NCBI GenBank assembly: GCA_044223995.1
Contig: JBGALE010000001.1
Span: 1,319,504-1,383,503, forward strand
Direction: 5' to 3'
DNA from: JACMLD01 sp044223995
GTDB lineage: Bacteria; Bacteroidota; Bacteroidia; Chitinophagales; Chitinophagaceae
DNA length: 64,000 bases
Positions 1-7,862 of the stretch are shown here, piece after piece (position 1 is the stretch's first letter; each line of letters begins with the position of its first letter). The notes beneath the pieces were generated by a model. That model was not told the DNA's origin, made no database searches, and saw nothing but the letters and a program-made list of their open reading frames with translations. Position numbers and translations under genes: made by a program.

Positions 1-1
1 T

Positions 2-805
2 CAACTCATAGAAATGGAAGCCGACCGCAAAACAACTTTGGTTGGTGTGGGCGGTGGTGTGGTAACGGATATCACGGGTTATGTGGCATCGGTATATATG
101 CGCGGGCTGCCATTTGGTTTTGTTCCCACTTCCCTGCTTGCGATGGTGGACGCTTCTATCGGGGGAAAAAACGGAATTGATGTCGGTGTATATAAAAATA
201 TGGTAGGTATTATCCGCCAACCTTCATTCCTGTTGTATGATGTCAGCTTATTGTCCTCTCTTCCGGATACAGAGTGGCGAAATGGCTTTGCAGAAATTAT
301 CAAACATGCCTGTATCAAAGATGCCGCTATGTTTTCGCTCCTGGGTAAAAACGATCTGAAGGCGTTCCAGTCGAATAAGAAACTAATTGCAGCATTGGTA
401 GAGCGCAACGCCAAAATAAAAATCAAAGTTGTACAGAATGATGAATTTGAAAAAGGCGAGAGAAGGTTGTTAAACTACGGGCATACATTGGGACATGCAC
501 TTGAAAACCAGTATGAGTTGTCGCACGGGCAGGCAGTAAGTATTGGCATGACCTATGCTTCGCATATTTCTGCGCAACAGCTCGGGTTTAAAGAAGCAGA
601 TCGTGTGGTGCAATTGATCCAGCAATACGGTTTACCAACCTACGCACGCTTTGACAACAAAAAAGTATTTGAAGTGCTGAAGATGGATAAGAAGCGGGTA
701 AAAAAAGATATCAACTTTATCCTGCTCGAAAAAATAGGCAAGGGGGTCATTCAGTCCATTCCCCTGAACAAATTGGAAAAAATCATTCAAGATACCGTCA
801 AGTGA
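2..805 (+). CDS. aroB: 3-dehydroquinate synthase, 5'-truncated by window edge
   Basis: C-terminal part of 3-dehydroquinate synthase, which cyclises DAHP to 3-dehydroquinate (second shikimate step; cytoplasmic, uses NAD and a divalent metal). The frame is open back to base 2, so the true start lies outside and the ATG at 14 is internal. Visible signatures are the nucleotide-binding GGGVVTDITGY, the segment AMVDASIGGKNGID, and metal ligands in NGFAEIIKHA (Glu), NYGHTLGHALE (His) and HGQAVSIGM (His). About 268 of the usual 350 or so residues are present. The stop overlaps the GTG start of aroA by 4 bases, so translation is probably coupled. Confidence 0.97.
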   Translation, partial: QLIEMEADRKTTLVGVGGGVVTDITGYVASVYMRGLPFGFVPTSLLAMVDASIGGKNGIDVGVYKNMVGIIRQPSFLLYDVSLLSSLPDTEWRNGFAEIIKHACIKDAAMFSLLGKNDLKAFQSNKKLIAALVERNAKIKIKVVQNDEFEKGERRLLNYGHTLGHALENQYELSHGQAVSIGMTYASHISAQQLGFKEADRVVQLIQQYGLPTYARFDNKKVFEVLKMDKKRVKKDINFILLEKIGKGVIQSIPLNKLEKIIQDTVK

Positions 806-2091
806 TTGCAGTTATACAACCATCAGTTTTAACAGGAAATATCCAGGCGCCGGCTTCGAAGAGCTCGATGCAGCGGGCATGTGCGGCAGCGCTGGTAGCC
901 AAAGGCAAGAGTATTATTAAAAACCCCGGGCACAGCAACGACGACAAGGCAGCCATGGATATTATTTCACGGTTGGGGGCTACCGTTAGGTTGACCGGCA
1001 ATGAATTGGTGGTGGAGAGCAATGGTGTACAGCCCTTATCACCCGATATTAATTGCGGGGAAAGCGGTTTAAGTATCCGTATGTTCACGCCGCTGGTAGC
1101 GTTAAGCGATCAACCAATTACCATCAACGGCAGCGGCAGCCTTGTTACAAGGCCCATGGATTTTTTTGATGAAATTTTACCGCAGTTACAAGTACAGGTG
1201 AACAGCAACCAGGGAAAACTTCCCCTGCAAATCAAAGGACCAGTTGTGCCCGCCAATATCGAAGTAGACGGATCGCTGAGTTCGCAGTTTCTCACGGGTT
1301 TGTTATTGGCCTATGCTGCATCCGGCGCTGCTGACGTCACCATAACAGTCAATAATTTAAAAAGCCGCCCCTATATTGATCTCACACTCGATGTGATGAA
1401 ACAATTCGGGCTGGCGGTTCCTTTCAACAATCAATACGAATCATTTTATTTTGCAGCACAACAAACCACTATTCCCCCCACACATGTATATACGGTGGAA
1501 GGGGATTGGAGCGGCGGTGCGTTCCTGTTAGTGGCAGGTGCAATAGCTGGAAATATTTCCGTGAAAGGGTTGGATGTTTTTTCAACACAGGCGGATAAAG
1601 CGGTATTGCGCGCGCTGATGGATTGTGGCGCTGGTATATCCATTCAGCCGGATACAATCGAATTGCGGCCGTTACCATTAAAAGCATTTCATTTCAATGC
1701 CACTGATTGCCCCGATCTTTTTCCACCACTGGTAGCACTCGCTGCTTACTGTGAAGGGAAAACGGTTATCGAGGGTGTCAGCAGGCTGGCCCACAAGGAA
1801 AGCAACCGCGCACTCACCTTGCAGGAGGAGTTTGGCAAATTAGGCGTTGAAATAACGTTGCAGGATGATTTGATGATCATCGAAGGTGGTCATGGCGTAA
1901 AGTCAGCAACAGTACATTCACGGCACGATCACCGTATTGCCATGGCCTGTGCGGTAGCAGCACTGAAGGCCAATGGACCTGTTACAATAGAAGAAGCCGG
2001 GGCAGTAAGCAAATCCTACCCTGATTTTTATGATCACCTGCGATTACTCGGTGCATCCGTATCTTTAACCAATCAAGCCGTCAACCAGTAA
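802..2091 (+). CDS. aroA: 3-phosphoshikimate 1-carboxyvinyltransferase (EPSP synthase)
   Basis: EPSP synthase (429 aa) joins phosphoenolpyruvate to shikimate-3-phosphate, the sixth step of chorismate synthesis. The start is GTG at 802 inside the aroB stop, giving MIAVIQPS; the usual N-terminal lysine motif follows as PASKSSMQRA. Other family motifs seen are SGLSIRMF, LVTRPMDFF, CPDLFPPLVALAA with the catalytic Asp, and SRHDHRIAMACA near the C-terminus. Length is normal. It sits between aroB and aroC in an apparent aroBAC operon, with 11 bases before aroC. Confidence 0.97.
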   Translation: MIAVIQPSVLTGNIQAPASKSSMQRACAAALVAKGKSIIKNPGHSNDDKAAMDIISRLGATVRLTGNELVVESNGVQPLSPDINCGESGLSIRMFTPLVALSDQPITINGSGSLVTRPMDFFDEILPQLQVQVNSNQGKLPLQIKGPVVPANIEVDGSLSSQFLTGLLLAYAASGAADVTITVNNLKSRPYIDLTLDVMKQFGLAVPFNNQYESFYFAAQQTTIPPTHVYTVEGDWSGGAFLLVAGAIAGNISVKGLDVFSTQADKAVLRALMDCGAGISIQPDTIELRPLPLKAFHFNATDCPDLFPPLVALAAYCEGKTVIEGVSRLAHKESNRALTLQEEFGKLGVEITLQDDLMIIEGGHGVKSATVHSRHDHRIAMACAVAALKANGPVTIEEAGAVSKSYPDFYDHLRLLGASVSLTNQAVNQ

Positions 2092-2102
2092 AATTATAAC
2101 CA

Positions 2103-3110
2103 TTGAATTCATTTGGAAGAATATTACGTGTACACATCTTCGGCGAATCGCACGGCGCTTCGGTGGGTATCACCATCGACGGATGCCCGGCCGGATTGCC
2201 TTTGGCGGATGAAGATTTCATCACCGATATTGAAAGACGAAAAGGTGGTACGCAAAAAGGAACAACACCGCGGCAGGAATCGGATATGCCGATTTTTAAA
2301 AGCGGTTTATTTAATGGTAAAACCACCGGTGTTCCCTTGACGATGTTGTTTGAAAATAGCAATACACGGAGTGGTGATTACGAAAAACAAAGAGCTGTTC
2401 CAAGACCCGGTCATGCCGATTTTGTAGGCCATCATAAATTTGGTGGCTTTGAAGATTACCGCGGCGGTGGCCATTTCAGCGGAAGGCTGACCGTTTGCCT
2501 GGTGGCAGCCGGTGTTGTTGCAAAAAAATTAATGCGTCATTATCTACCGAAACCTGTTTCGGTACAGGCATCAATATTGGAAATAGGCGGTGAAACAGAT
2601 CTGGAAAAAGGGTTACAAAAAGCCATCGATAATAAAGATTCAGTGGGTGGTATCGTGGAATGCAGGGCCGATGGGTTGCCGGTTGGCCTGGGTGAGCCAT
2701 TTTTTGATTCTGTGGAATCATTGCTCAGCCATATAGTATTTGCCATTCCGGCGGTGCGGGGTATTGAATTTGGAACTGGTTTCGCGGCAGCAAAAATGTT
2801 TGGCGCCGATCACAACGATGCTATTGCAGATGCCAGTGGTAAAACGGTGACCAATCATGCCGGTGGCGTAGTGGGTGGTATCAGCAACGGCAATGAACTG
2901 GTGTTTCGTATTGCAGTTAAACCAACTTCTTCCACACCAAAGGAGCAGCAAACCTATAACTGGGAATCGGGCGCCGTGGAAAGTTTTTCGGTGAAAGGAC
3001 GCCACGATCTGTGTATTGCATTGCGTGTGCCCGTGGTGCTGGAGGCGGCAACAGCGCTGGTGTTGGCCGATCTTTTGCTATTAGAACAACAGATAAAAAG
3101 AATATTGTAA
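2103..3110 (+). CDS. aroC: Chorismate synthase
   Basis: Chorismate synthase (335 aa) eliminates phosphate from EPSP to give chorismate, using reduced FMN. The family N-terminus NSFGRILRVHIFGESHG is read from a TTG start at 2103; no ATG lies closer to it. Also present are RRKGGTQKGTTPRQESD and RPGHADFVGHHKFGG. The segment that in the textbook family reads DYRGGGRSSARET is DYRGGGHFSGRLT here, a variant I recall from clostridial-type enzymes. Length is slightly short for the family (about 350-360). It follows aroA by 11 bases and closes the aro operon. Confidence 0.96.
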   Translation: MNSFGRILRVHIFGESHGASVGITIDGCPAGLPLADEDFITDIERRKGGTQKGTTPRQESDMPIFKSGLFNGKTTGVPLTMLFENSNTRSGDYEKQRAVPRPGHADFVGHHKFGGFEDYRGGGHFSGRLTVCLVAAGVVAKKLMRHYLPKPVSVQASILEIGGETDLEKGLQKAIDNKDSVGGIVECRADGLPVGLGEPFFDSVESLLSHIVFAIPAVRGIEFGTGFAAAKMFGADHNDAIADASGKTVTNHAGGVVGGISNGNELVFRIAVKPTSSTPKEQQTYNWESGAVESFSVKGRHDLCIALRVPVVLEAATALVLADLLLLEQQIKRIL

Positions 3111-3119
3111 TTTTCAGGA

Positions 3120-3422
3120 ATGCCAATTATCTATCATGTAACGACTGCTTCCGAATGGAAGGCTGCGCAACAGAAAGGCGCTTACGAATCCCCATCACTT
3201 GCAAAGGAAGGGTTTATTCACTGTTCGCAGGATGAACAACAGGTTGCTGGTGTGTTATCACGTTATTTTGCCGGGAAAACGGATCTCGTGAAACTGGTTA
3301 TCGATACCGATAAACTGAAGAGCCAGTTTATATATGAGTGGTCGCCCTCCACCACCGATACATTTCCCCATGTATACGGGCCTGTCAATTTGGAAGCAGT
3401 AATTGATGTGGCAGAAATTTAA
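3120..3422 (+). CDS. DUF952 family protein
   Basis: Small cytoplasmic protein (100 aa) with the DUF952 pattern: an N-terminal IYHVTTASEWKAA, the central EGFIHCSQDEQ, and a C-terminal FPHVYGPVNLEAV. DUF952 proteins resemble a stand-alone ADP-ribosyltransferase-like or glutathione-S-transferase-adjacent fold, but no activity is established and I assign none. It starts 9 bases after aroC and is probably transcribed with it. Its stop lies 4 bases before the stop of a convergent dipeptidase gene. Confidence 0.85.
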   Translation: MPIIYHVTTASEWKAAQQKGAYESPSLAKEGFIHCSQDEQQVAGVLSRYFAGKTDLVKLVIDTDKLKSQFIYEWSPSTTDTFPHVYGPVNLEAVIDVAEI

Positions 3423-3426
3423 AGCC

Positions 3427-4152
3427 TTATTCTTTCCTCAGTAACTCTTTGAATTCAAGGTCCATGACTTCGTATTTCCTGTCGTCGGGCCAGGAATAAT
3501 GCCACCATTCTGTATCGAACAATTTAAAGCCATACTTTTCCATCACATCCTTCAGCATTTTACGGTTTTGCAGTGCGTCGAAGGGAAGGTTCATAAAACT
3601 ATGGTGGGCGGTATCACTGAAATTATCAAAGTAGGTGGGCATTTGAATTTCCTTACCGGTGGGCAGGTAAATAATAGTAAGGTCAACGGACAAGCCGCGG
3701 TTGTGCCCGCTGCCTTTTTTGGGATCAGCAACATATTTTTCATCCATCACCAGTTCCCAGAATTTTTCCGTGACCGAATACGGGCGATAAGCATCATATA
3801 TTTTTAATCCAAATCCCTTTTGATTTAACTCCTGTTGTACCTGTGCCAGGGCACGGGCGGCAGGCAGGCGTAAAAAAGTGGTCTTTGTTTTGACTGGATA
3901 CATTGGGCGGCGCATGAAATTGTAGTTACCGGCATAGCGAAGGTCATAGATAAGGTTTGGCATCAGTGATTTTAATTCTATCATTTGTTTGTTACTGTCT
4001 GCCTTTACACTGGCCGCGTACGCCGCGTAATCTTTCATGACCGGTACGCCGTACTTACTTAGTGGAAGTTCAGGTGTTTGGGGAAAAGCTACGATGTAGA
4101 TAAAAACAGTTTGGACAGTTAAAAAAAAATGCCTTTGTTTGAGTAAATTCAT
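3427..4152 (-). CDS. D-alanyl-D-alanine dipeptidase (M15D, VanX/DdpX-like)
   Basis: Predicted exported zinc dipeptidase (241 aa) of peptidase family M15D, which hydrolyses free D-Ala-D-Ala in the envelope. A hydrophobic N-terminal segment (about residues 9-23) looks like a signal peptide or anchor. Zinc-site motifs of the family are present: GSGHNRGLSVDLT (SxHxxGxxxD) around residue 150 and EWWHYSW near residue 215 with the catalytic Glu and third His ligand. The arginine-containing YDAYRPYSVTEKFW is also typical. No vanA/vanH-like genes are adjacent, so a role in cell-wall turnover is more likely than glycopeptide resistance. Confidence 0.92.
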   Translation of the reverse strand: MNLLKQRHFFLTVQTVFIYIVAFPQTPELPLSKYGVPVMKDYAAYAASVKADSNKQMIELKSLMPNLIYDLRYAGNYNFMRRPMYPVKTKTTFLRLPAARALAQVQQELNQKGFGLKIYDAYRPYSVTEKFWELVMDEKYVADPKKGSGHNRGLSVDLTIIYLPTGKEIQMPTYFDNFSDTAHHSFMNLPFDALQNRKMLKDVMEKYGFKLFDTEWWHYSWPDDRKYEVMDLEFKELLRKE

Positions 4153-4207
4153 TTAAAAAGCGTTTGAGCGTTCGAATTTAGTGTATCTTTTTATTATTCC
4201 TTATATC

Positions 4208-5914
4208 ATGCAACATCCAGACAGGCGGTTAATTTCTCAGCAACAACTATTCCTTTTACTCCTTTTCACCTATTGCTGGATGGCGGCCTGCAACAACCAC
4301 GAATCCAAACCACCTGAAACGGTGGTGGTGAAGAACCCCGAAAAAATCGATGTAAAGGAAAGTGAACTGATCCAAACCACCCTCCAATTTATTACCGATA
4401 ATAAAGGCAAACTCAATGATTCGGTTACCCTGAAAAGACCCGATTTATTAAGCAAAATTTACAATGCCAATAATTTTCAACCGCTGTGGAGCAACCGTGA
4501 AAACTGGAACAGTGTAGCGGATTCACTGTACCACTTTATCTATTTTTCCAAGTTGTACGGGCTGTTTCCATCCGATTATTATCTAAATGCGCTTCAGAAT
4601 ATCAGGAATGGCATGGCGGGAGATACCCTGCACCGGCGCAATGCCGCGCTTTGGGCCCGCGCCGACCTGATGATGACCGATGCCTACCTGGCCATTGCAA
4701 AGGATTTAAAACTGGGAAGATTGCCCAAGGACAGTGTCACCCTTCGCAGCGATTCGCTGATCAACGACGACTTCTTCCTGCATACTTTCCAGCAGGCCAT
4801 GGAAAACAGGAATATCAGGGGCGTTTTTGAAGGCCTGGAGCCCAAATACAAGGGATACATCGATTTGAAAAACGGCATCAAAAGCTTTCTGGACTCCGCC
4901 GTCCTTCAACCTGCTACTTATATATTTTATCCCACGAAGGATTCACTGGGTATGATGAAACAGGTTCAAAGACGCCTGGGAGAACTCGGCTACATTAATG
5001 CATCCGGGGATACGTCTTCTGTAAAGGAAGCGTTGCGCAGGTACCAAAAACAAAATAGTATACCGGTTACAGGAAAAGTAGGTGAAAAAACAGTGGCCAG
5101 CCTGAATAAAAATGATTGGGAGAAATACAAACGAATTGCTATTAACCTTGACCGTTATAAATTATTGCCCGATACTTTGCCGCAAAAATATATCTGGGTA
5201 AACCTGCCCGGCTTTTATATGCAATTGTGGGACAGCGATACCATTTCCATCCTGTCAAAAGTAGTAGTAGGGAAACCGCTTACCCGTACGCCCGTACTGA
5301 ACAGCAAACTAACGGATATGGTCACCTATCCGCAATGGACTATTCCCACCAGTATTATTGAAAAAGAAGTATTGCCCGGGTTGAAAAAAGATACCAATTA
5401 CCTGCGGAAAAAAGGATATAGTTTAATCAATGACAAAGGAGAGGAAGTAAATGCAGGCTCTGTCAACTGGCGCAAATACACCAAGGGGATACCTTATAAG
5501 GTAGTTCAGGGCAGTGGGGATGACAATGCGCTTGGTATTCTGAAATTTAATTTCAGTAACAAATACAGTGTTTATCTGCACGATACCAACCAGCGTTATT
5601 ATTTTAAAAACGCCATGCGGGCATTGAGCCATGGTTGTGTACGTGTACAGGAATGGGATAAACTGGCGCGTTTCCTGATACAGAACGACAGCATCAGCGC
5701 TTTACCATCTACCAACACGTTTAAATCGGATTCGTTGAAGGCCTTCCTTGCACGCAAGGAAAAACATTATATACCGGTACGGTCCCGGCTTCCTTTGTTT
5801 ATCCGTTATTATACCTGTGAAGGGAAAGATGGAAAAGTAAAATTTTATGATGATATTTATGGTGAAGACAGGCTATTGAGCGAAAAGTATTTTGCCAATA
5901 AACCTATTAACTAA
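4208..5914 (+). CDS. L,D-transpeptidase, YcbB/LdtD-like lipoprotein
   Basis: Predicted peptidoglycan L,D-transpeptidase that forms 3-3 crosslinks. I choose ATG 4208 (568 aa) because it gives a clean lipoprotein signal ending in WMAAC; an upstream in-frame GTG at 4181 is the alternative. Domain order is a YcbB-type scaffold (about residues 45-240), a peptidoglycan-binding domain (QRRLGELGYI..., about 250-300), and a YkuD catalytic domain whose HDTNQRYYF ... LSHGCVRVQ holds the nucleophile Cys near residue 477. Its stop abuts the ATG of the RlpA-like gene with no gap, so the two are co-translated wall-remodelling genes. Confidence 0.93.
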   Translation: MQHPDRRLISQQQLFLLLLFTYCWMAACNNHESKPPETVVVKNPEKIDVKESELIQTTLQFITDNKGKLNDSVTLKRPDLLSKIYNANNFQPLWSNRENWNSVADSLYHFIYFSKLYGLFPSDYYLNALQNIRNGMAGDTLHRRNAALWARADLMMTDAYLAIAKDLKLGRLPKDSVTLRSDSLINDDFFLHTFQQAMENRNIRGVFEGLEPKYKGYIDLKNGIKSFLDSAVLQPATYIFYPTKDSLGMMKQVQRRLGELGYINASGDTSSVKEALRRYQKQNSIPVTGKVGEKTVASLNKNDWEKYKRIAINLDRYKLLPDTLPQKYIWVNLPGFYMQLWDSDTISILSKVVVGKPLTRTPVLNSKLTDMVTYPQWTIPTSIIEKEVLPGLKKDTNYLRKKGYSLINDKGEEVNAGSVNWRKYTKGIPYKVVQGSGDDNALGILKFNFSNKYSVYLHDTNQRYYFKNAMRALSHGCVRVQEWDKLARFLIQNDSISALPSTNTFKSDSLKAFLARKEKHYIPVRSRLPLFIRYYTCEGKDGKVKFYDDIYGEDRLLSEKYFANKPIN

Positions 5915-6346
5915 ATGAAAAACCATACCTTCTTCCTCTTTTTTGCCTGTATGATGGCAATGCCTGCACTTGTTGCACAACGAAACATCGACAGCATCCT
6001 CAAAAAGAAACCGGCAAAGATTCAATACGGAACAGCCAGTTTTTATGCGGGTAAATTCCAGGGCCGTAAAACAGCCATTGGTGAATTATATGACCAGAAT
6101 AAAATGACCTGTGCCCACAATTCGCTTCCGCTCGGTACATGGGTAAAAGTAACCAATCTCAGGAATGGAAAATCAGTTGTGGTAAGGGTTACCGACCGCC
6201 TGCATCACCGCAATAAACGGCTGGTTGATCTGTCAAGGGCTGCTGCAGCAAAGCTCGGTTATCTCAGGCGCGGGCTTACACGTGTGAAGCTGGAAGTGCT
6301 TGGAAAGAAGCCGCCTGCACACACTGAAAAGCGTACATTGCCTTAG
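5915..6346 (+). CDS. rlpA: RlpA-like septal/cell-wall protein with double-psi beta-barrel
   Basis: Exported 143-aa protein with signal peptide (MKNHTFFLFFACMMAMPALVAQ) and an RlpA-type double-psi beta-barrel spanning about residues 36-130: YGTASFYAGKFQGRKTA, MTCAHNSLPLGTWVKVTN, VVVRVTDRLHHRN and VDLSRAAAAKLGY. In Pseudomonas RlpA is a lytic transglycosylase acting on denuded glycan. Here the catalytic Asp (in VTDR) is kept, but the SPOR domain is absent, as in many Bacteroidota homologues. It directly follows the L,D-transpeptidase stop. Confidence 0.88.
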   Translation: MKNHTFFLFFACMMAMPALVAQRNIDSILKKKPAKIQYGTASFYAGKFQGRKTAIGELYDQNKMTCAHNSLPLGTWVKVTNLRNGKSVVVRVTDRLHHRNKRLVDLSRAAAAKLGYLRRGLTRVKLEVLGKKPPAHTEKRTLP

Positions 6347-6423
6347 TTTACAACGGCAATAAATATTTCACGCTTTCAAAGGTACCCGTTATTTTTGTCC
6401 TATCTCATCAAAACTATCTTGTT

Positions 6424-7764
6424 ATGAAGAAACTGCTGTTTGCATTGCTGGCCGTGGTTGTTTGCCTGAATGTTTCCTTTGGCCAGGATGATTACGTTAA
6501 ACGGCCTGCACTTGGTGTTCACTTTTTTTTCAACGATTTTAAGGGTGCTGCTTATTTAAGGCAATTTGGATTGGGCACTACTATCCGGGACAAACAACTG
6601 GGTAAATTCAAAACAATGACCCCCGGACTTGCTGTAAACTATTTAAGTGGTATTTCCAATCACCTTGATGTATCCGCCAGTCTCGCCGGTTCATTTGTAG
6701 ATTATCCCATTCCCAACCACGCAGCCTTCGCCAATGATAATTTATTGCTGGAAGCCAACTTGTCCGTGAATGCAAAGATGTTTACCGATCACTACTGGTT
6801 TACACCTTATTTAACGGCCGGTATGGGCGCTTCCAAATACAAAGGTTATTATGCTGCCTTCCTCCCCGCAGGAGCAGGTTTGCAACTGAACTTTTATGAT
6901 GAAGCTTATTTCTTTATTAATTCTCAATACCGCATTCCGCTTTCGGATAATGCAGCTTATCATTTTTACCATAGTATTGGCATAGCAGGTACCATTGGGA
7001 AAAAGAAAGAGCCAAAGGTAATTCCCCCGCCACCACCACCGGTTGTTGAACCACCCAAAGACAGGGATGGTGATGGTATTATTGACAGTCTCGATGCTTG
7101 TCCAGATGTGGCAGGTCTTGCAAAATTCAATGGATGCCCCGATTCTGACAACGATGGGATAGCCGATAAAGATGATAAATGCCCCAATACACCGGGTCTT
7201 GCCCGTTACCAGGGCTGCCCGATTCCCGATCGTGATAATGATGGAATCAACGATGAAGAAGATAAATGTCCTGATCAGCCCGGTCTTGCCCGTTACCAGG
7301 GCTGCCCGATTCCCGATCGCGATAAGGATGGCGTGAATGATGAAGAAGATAAATGCCCTGATTTAGCCGGTGATCCTTCCAACAGCGGTTGCCCCATTAT
7401 CAAGGCCGATGTCATGAAACGTGTATCTGTAGCAGCAAAAAATATTTTCTTTGCTACCGGTAAATCCACCTTGCTGAAAAAATCATTCAAGGGATTGGAT
7501 GACCTTGCAGCAGCGCTGACTGAAGATAAAGATCTGAAACTCGATCTTGATGGTTATACAGATAATACCGGCAAACCGGAAAAGAACCAGGTACTCAGCC
7601 AGGATCGCGCAGATGCAGTAAAGAAATACCTTGCCGGCAAAGGCATTGATGCCAGCAGGATGACAGCTACAGGTCACGGACAGGACAACCCGATTGCTGA
7701 TAATAAAAAAGCAGCAGGAAGGTCACAAAACCGCCGTGTAGAATTAAAACTCAGGTATTATTAA
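6424..7764 (+). CDS. OmpA-family outer-membrane protein with thrombospondin type 3 repeats
   Basis: 446-aa envelope protein that anchors the outer membrane to peptidoglycan. Order: signal peptide (to about residue 20, VSFGQ), an N-terminal beta-barrel-like domain (about 21-195), a proline hinge (IPPPPPPVVEPP), calcium-binding TSP3 repeats rich in DxDxDG (about 210-320), and an OmpA C-terminal domain (about 330-446; LDGYTDNTGKPEKN, RSQNRRVELKL). Two TSP3 repeats are nearly identical at DNA level. A TATTTTTG element at 6390-6397 suits a -7 box. The gene ends just before an intrinsic terminator at 7790. Confidence 0.94.
   Translation: MKKLLFALLAVVVCLNVSFGQDDYVKRPALGVHFFFNDFKGAAYLRQFGLGTTIRDKQLGKFKTMTPGLAVNYLSGISNHLDVSASLAGSFVDYPIPNHAAFANDNLLLEANLSVNAKMFTDHYWFTPYLTAGMGASKYKGYYAAFLPAGAGLQLNFYDEAYFFINSQYRIPLSDNAAYHFYHSIGIAGTIGKKKEPKVIPPPPPPVVEPPKDRDGDGIIDSLDACPDVAGLAKFNGCPDSDNDGIADKDDKCPNTPGLARYQGCPIPDRDNDGINDEEDKCPDQPGLARYQGCPIPDRDKDGVNDEEDKCPDLAGDPSNSGCPIIKADVMKRVSVAAKNIFFATGKSTLLKKSFKGLDDLAAALTEDKDLKLDLDGYTDNTGKPEKNQVLSQDRADAVKKYLAGKGIDASRMTATGHGQDNPIADNKKAAGRSQNRRVELKLRYY
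7195..7319 (+). repeat. Direct repeat inside OmpA TSP3 region
   Basis: A 38-base stretch starting at 7195 recurs exactly at 7282, 87 bases (29 codons) downstream. Each copy encodes GLARYQGCPIPDRD, one thrombospondin-3 unit. Exact DNA identity indicates a recent in-frame duplication of one repeat. Confidence 0.9.
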
Positions 7765-7789
7765 TGCATGTAATTGTTAATAAAACGAA

Positions 7790-7820
7790 AGCAGTCCACT
7801 CAACACGGGCTGCTTTTTTT
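7790..7820 (+). terminator. Intrinsic terminator after ompA-like gene
   Basis: An 8-bp stem (7790-7797 with 7807-7814, one G-T pair), loop of 9, followed by a run of seven T (7814-7820). It lies 26 bases after the OmpA stop and before the M14 peptidase start, which also argues against the longer peptidase frame that would begin at 7764. Confidence 0.85.
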
Positions 7821-7862
7821 GTGTTGGTAGTTTACTTACTTTCACAGTCTATAAATTGTAGT

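Noticed and set aside
2113..2340. Separate 75-aa gene inside aroC
   Set aside because: Out-of-frame shadow of a well-conserved enzyme with no own ribosome site or homology.
7764..7862. N-terminal extension of the M14 peptidase
   Set aside because: It spans an intrinsic terminator and precedes a perfect signal peptide starting at 7863.
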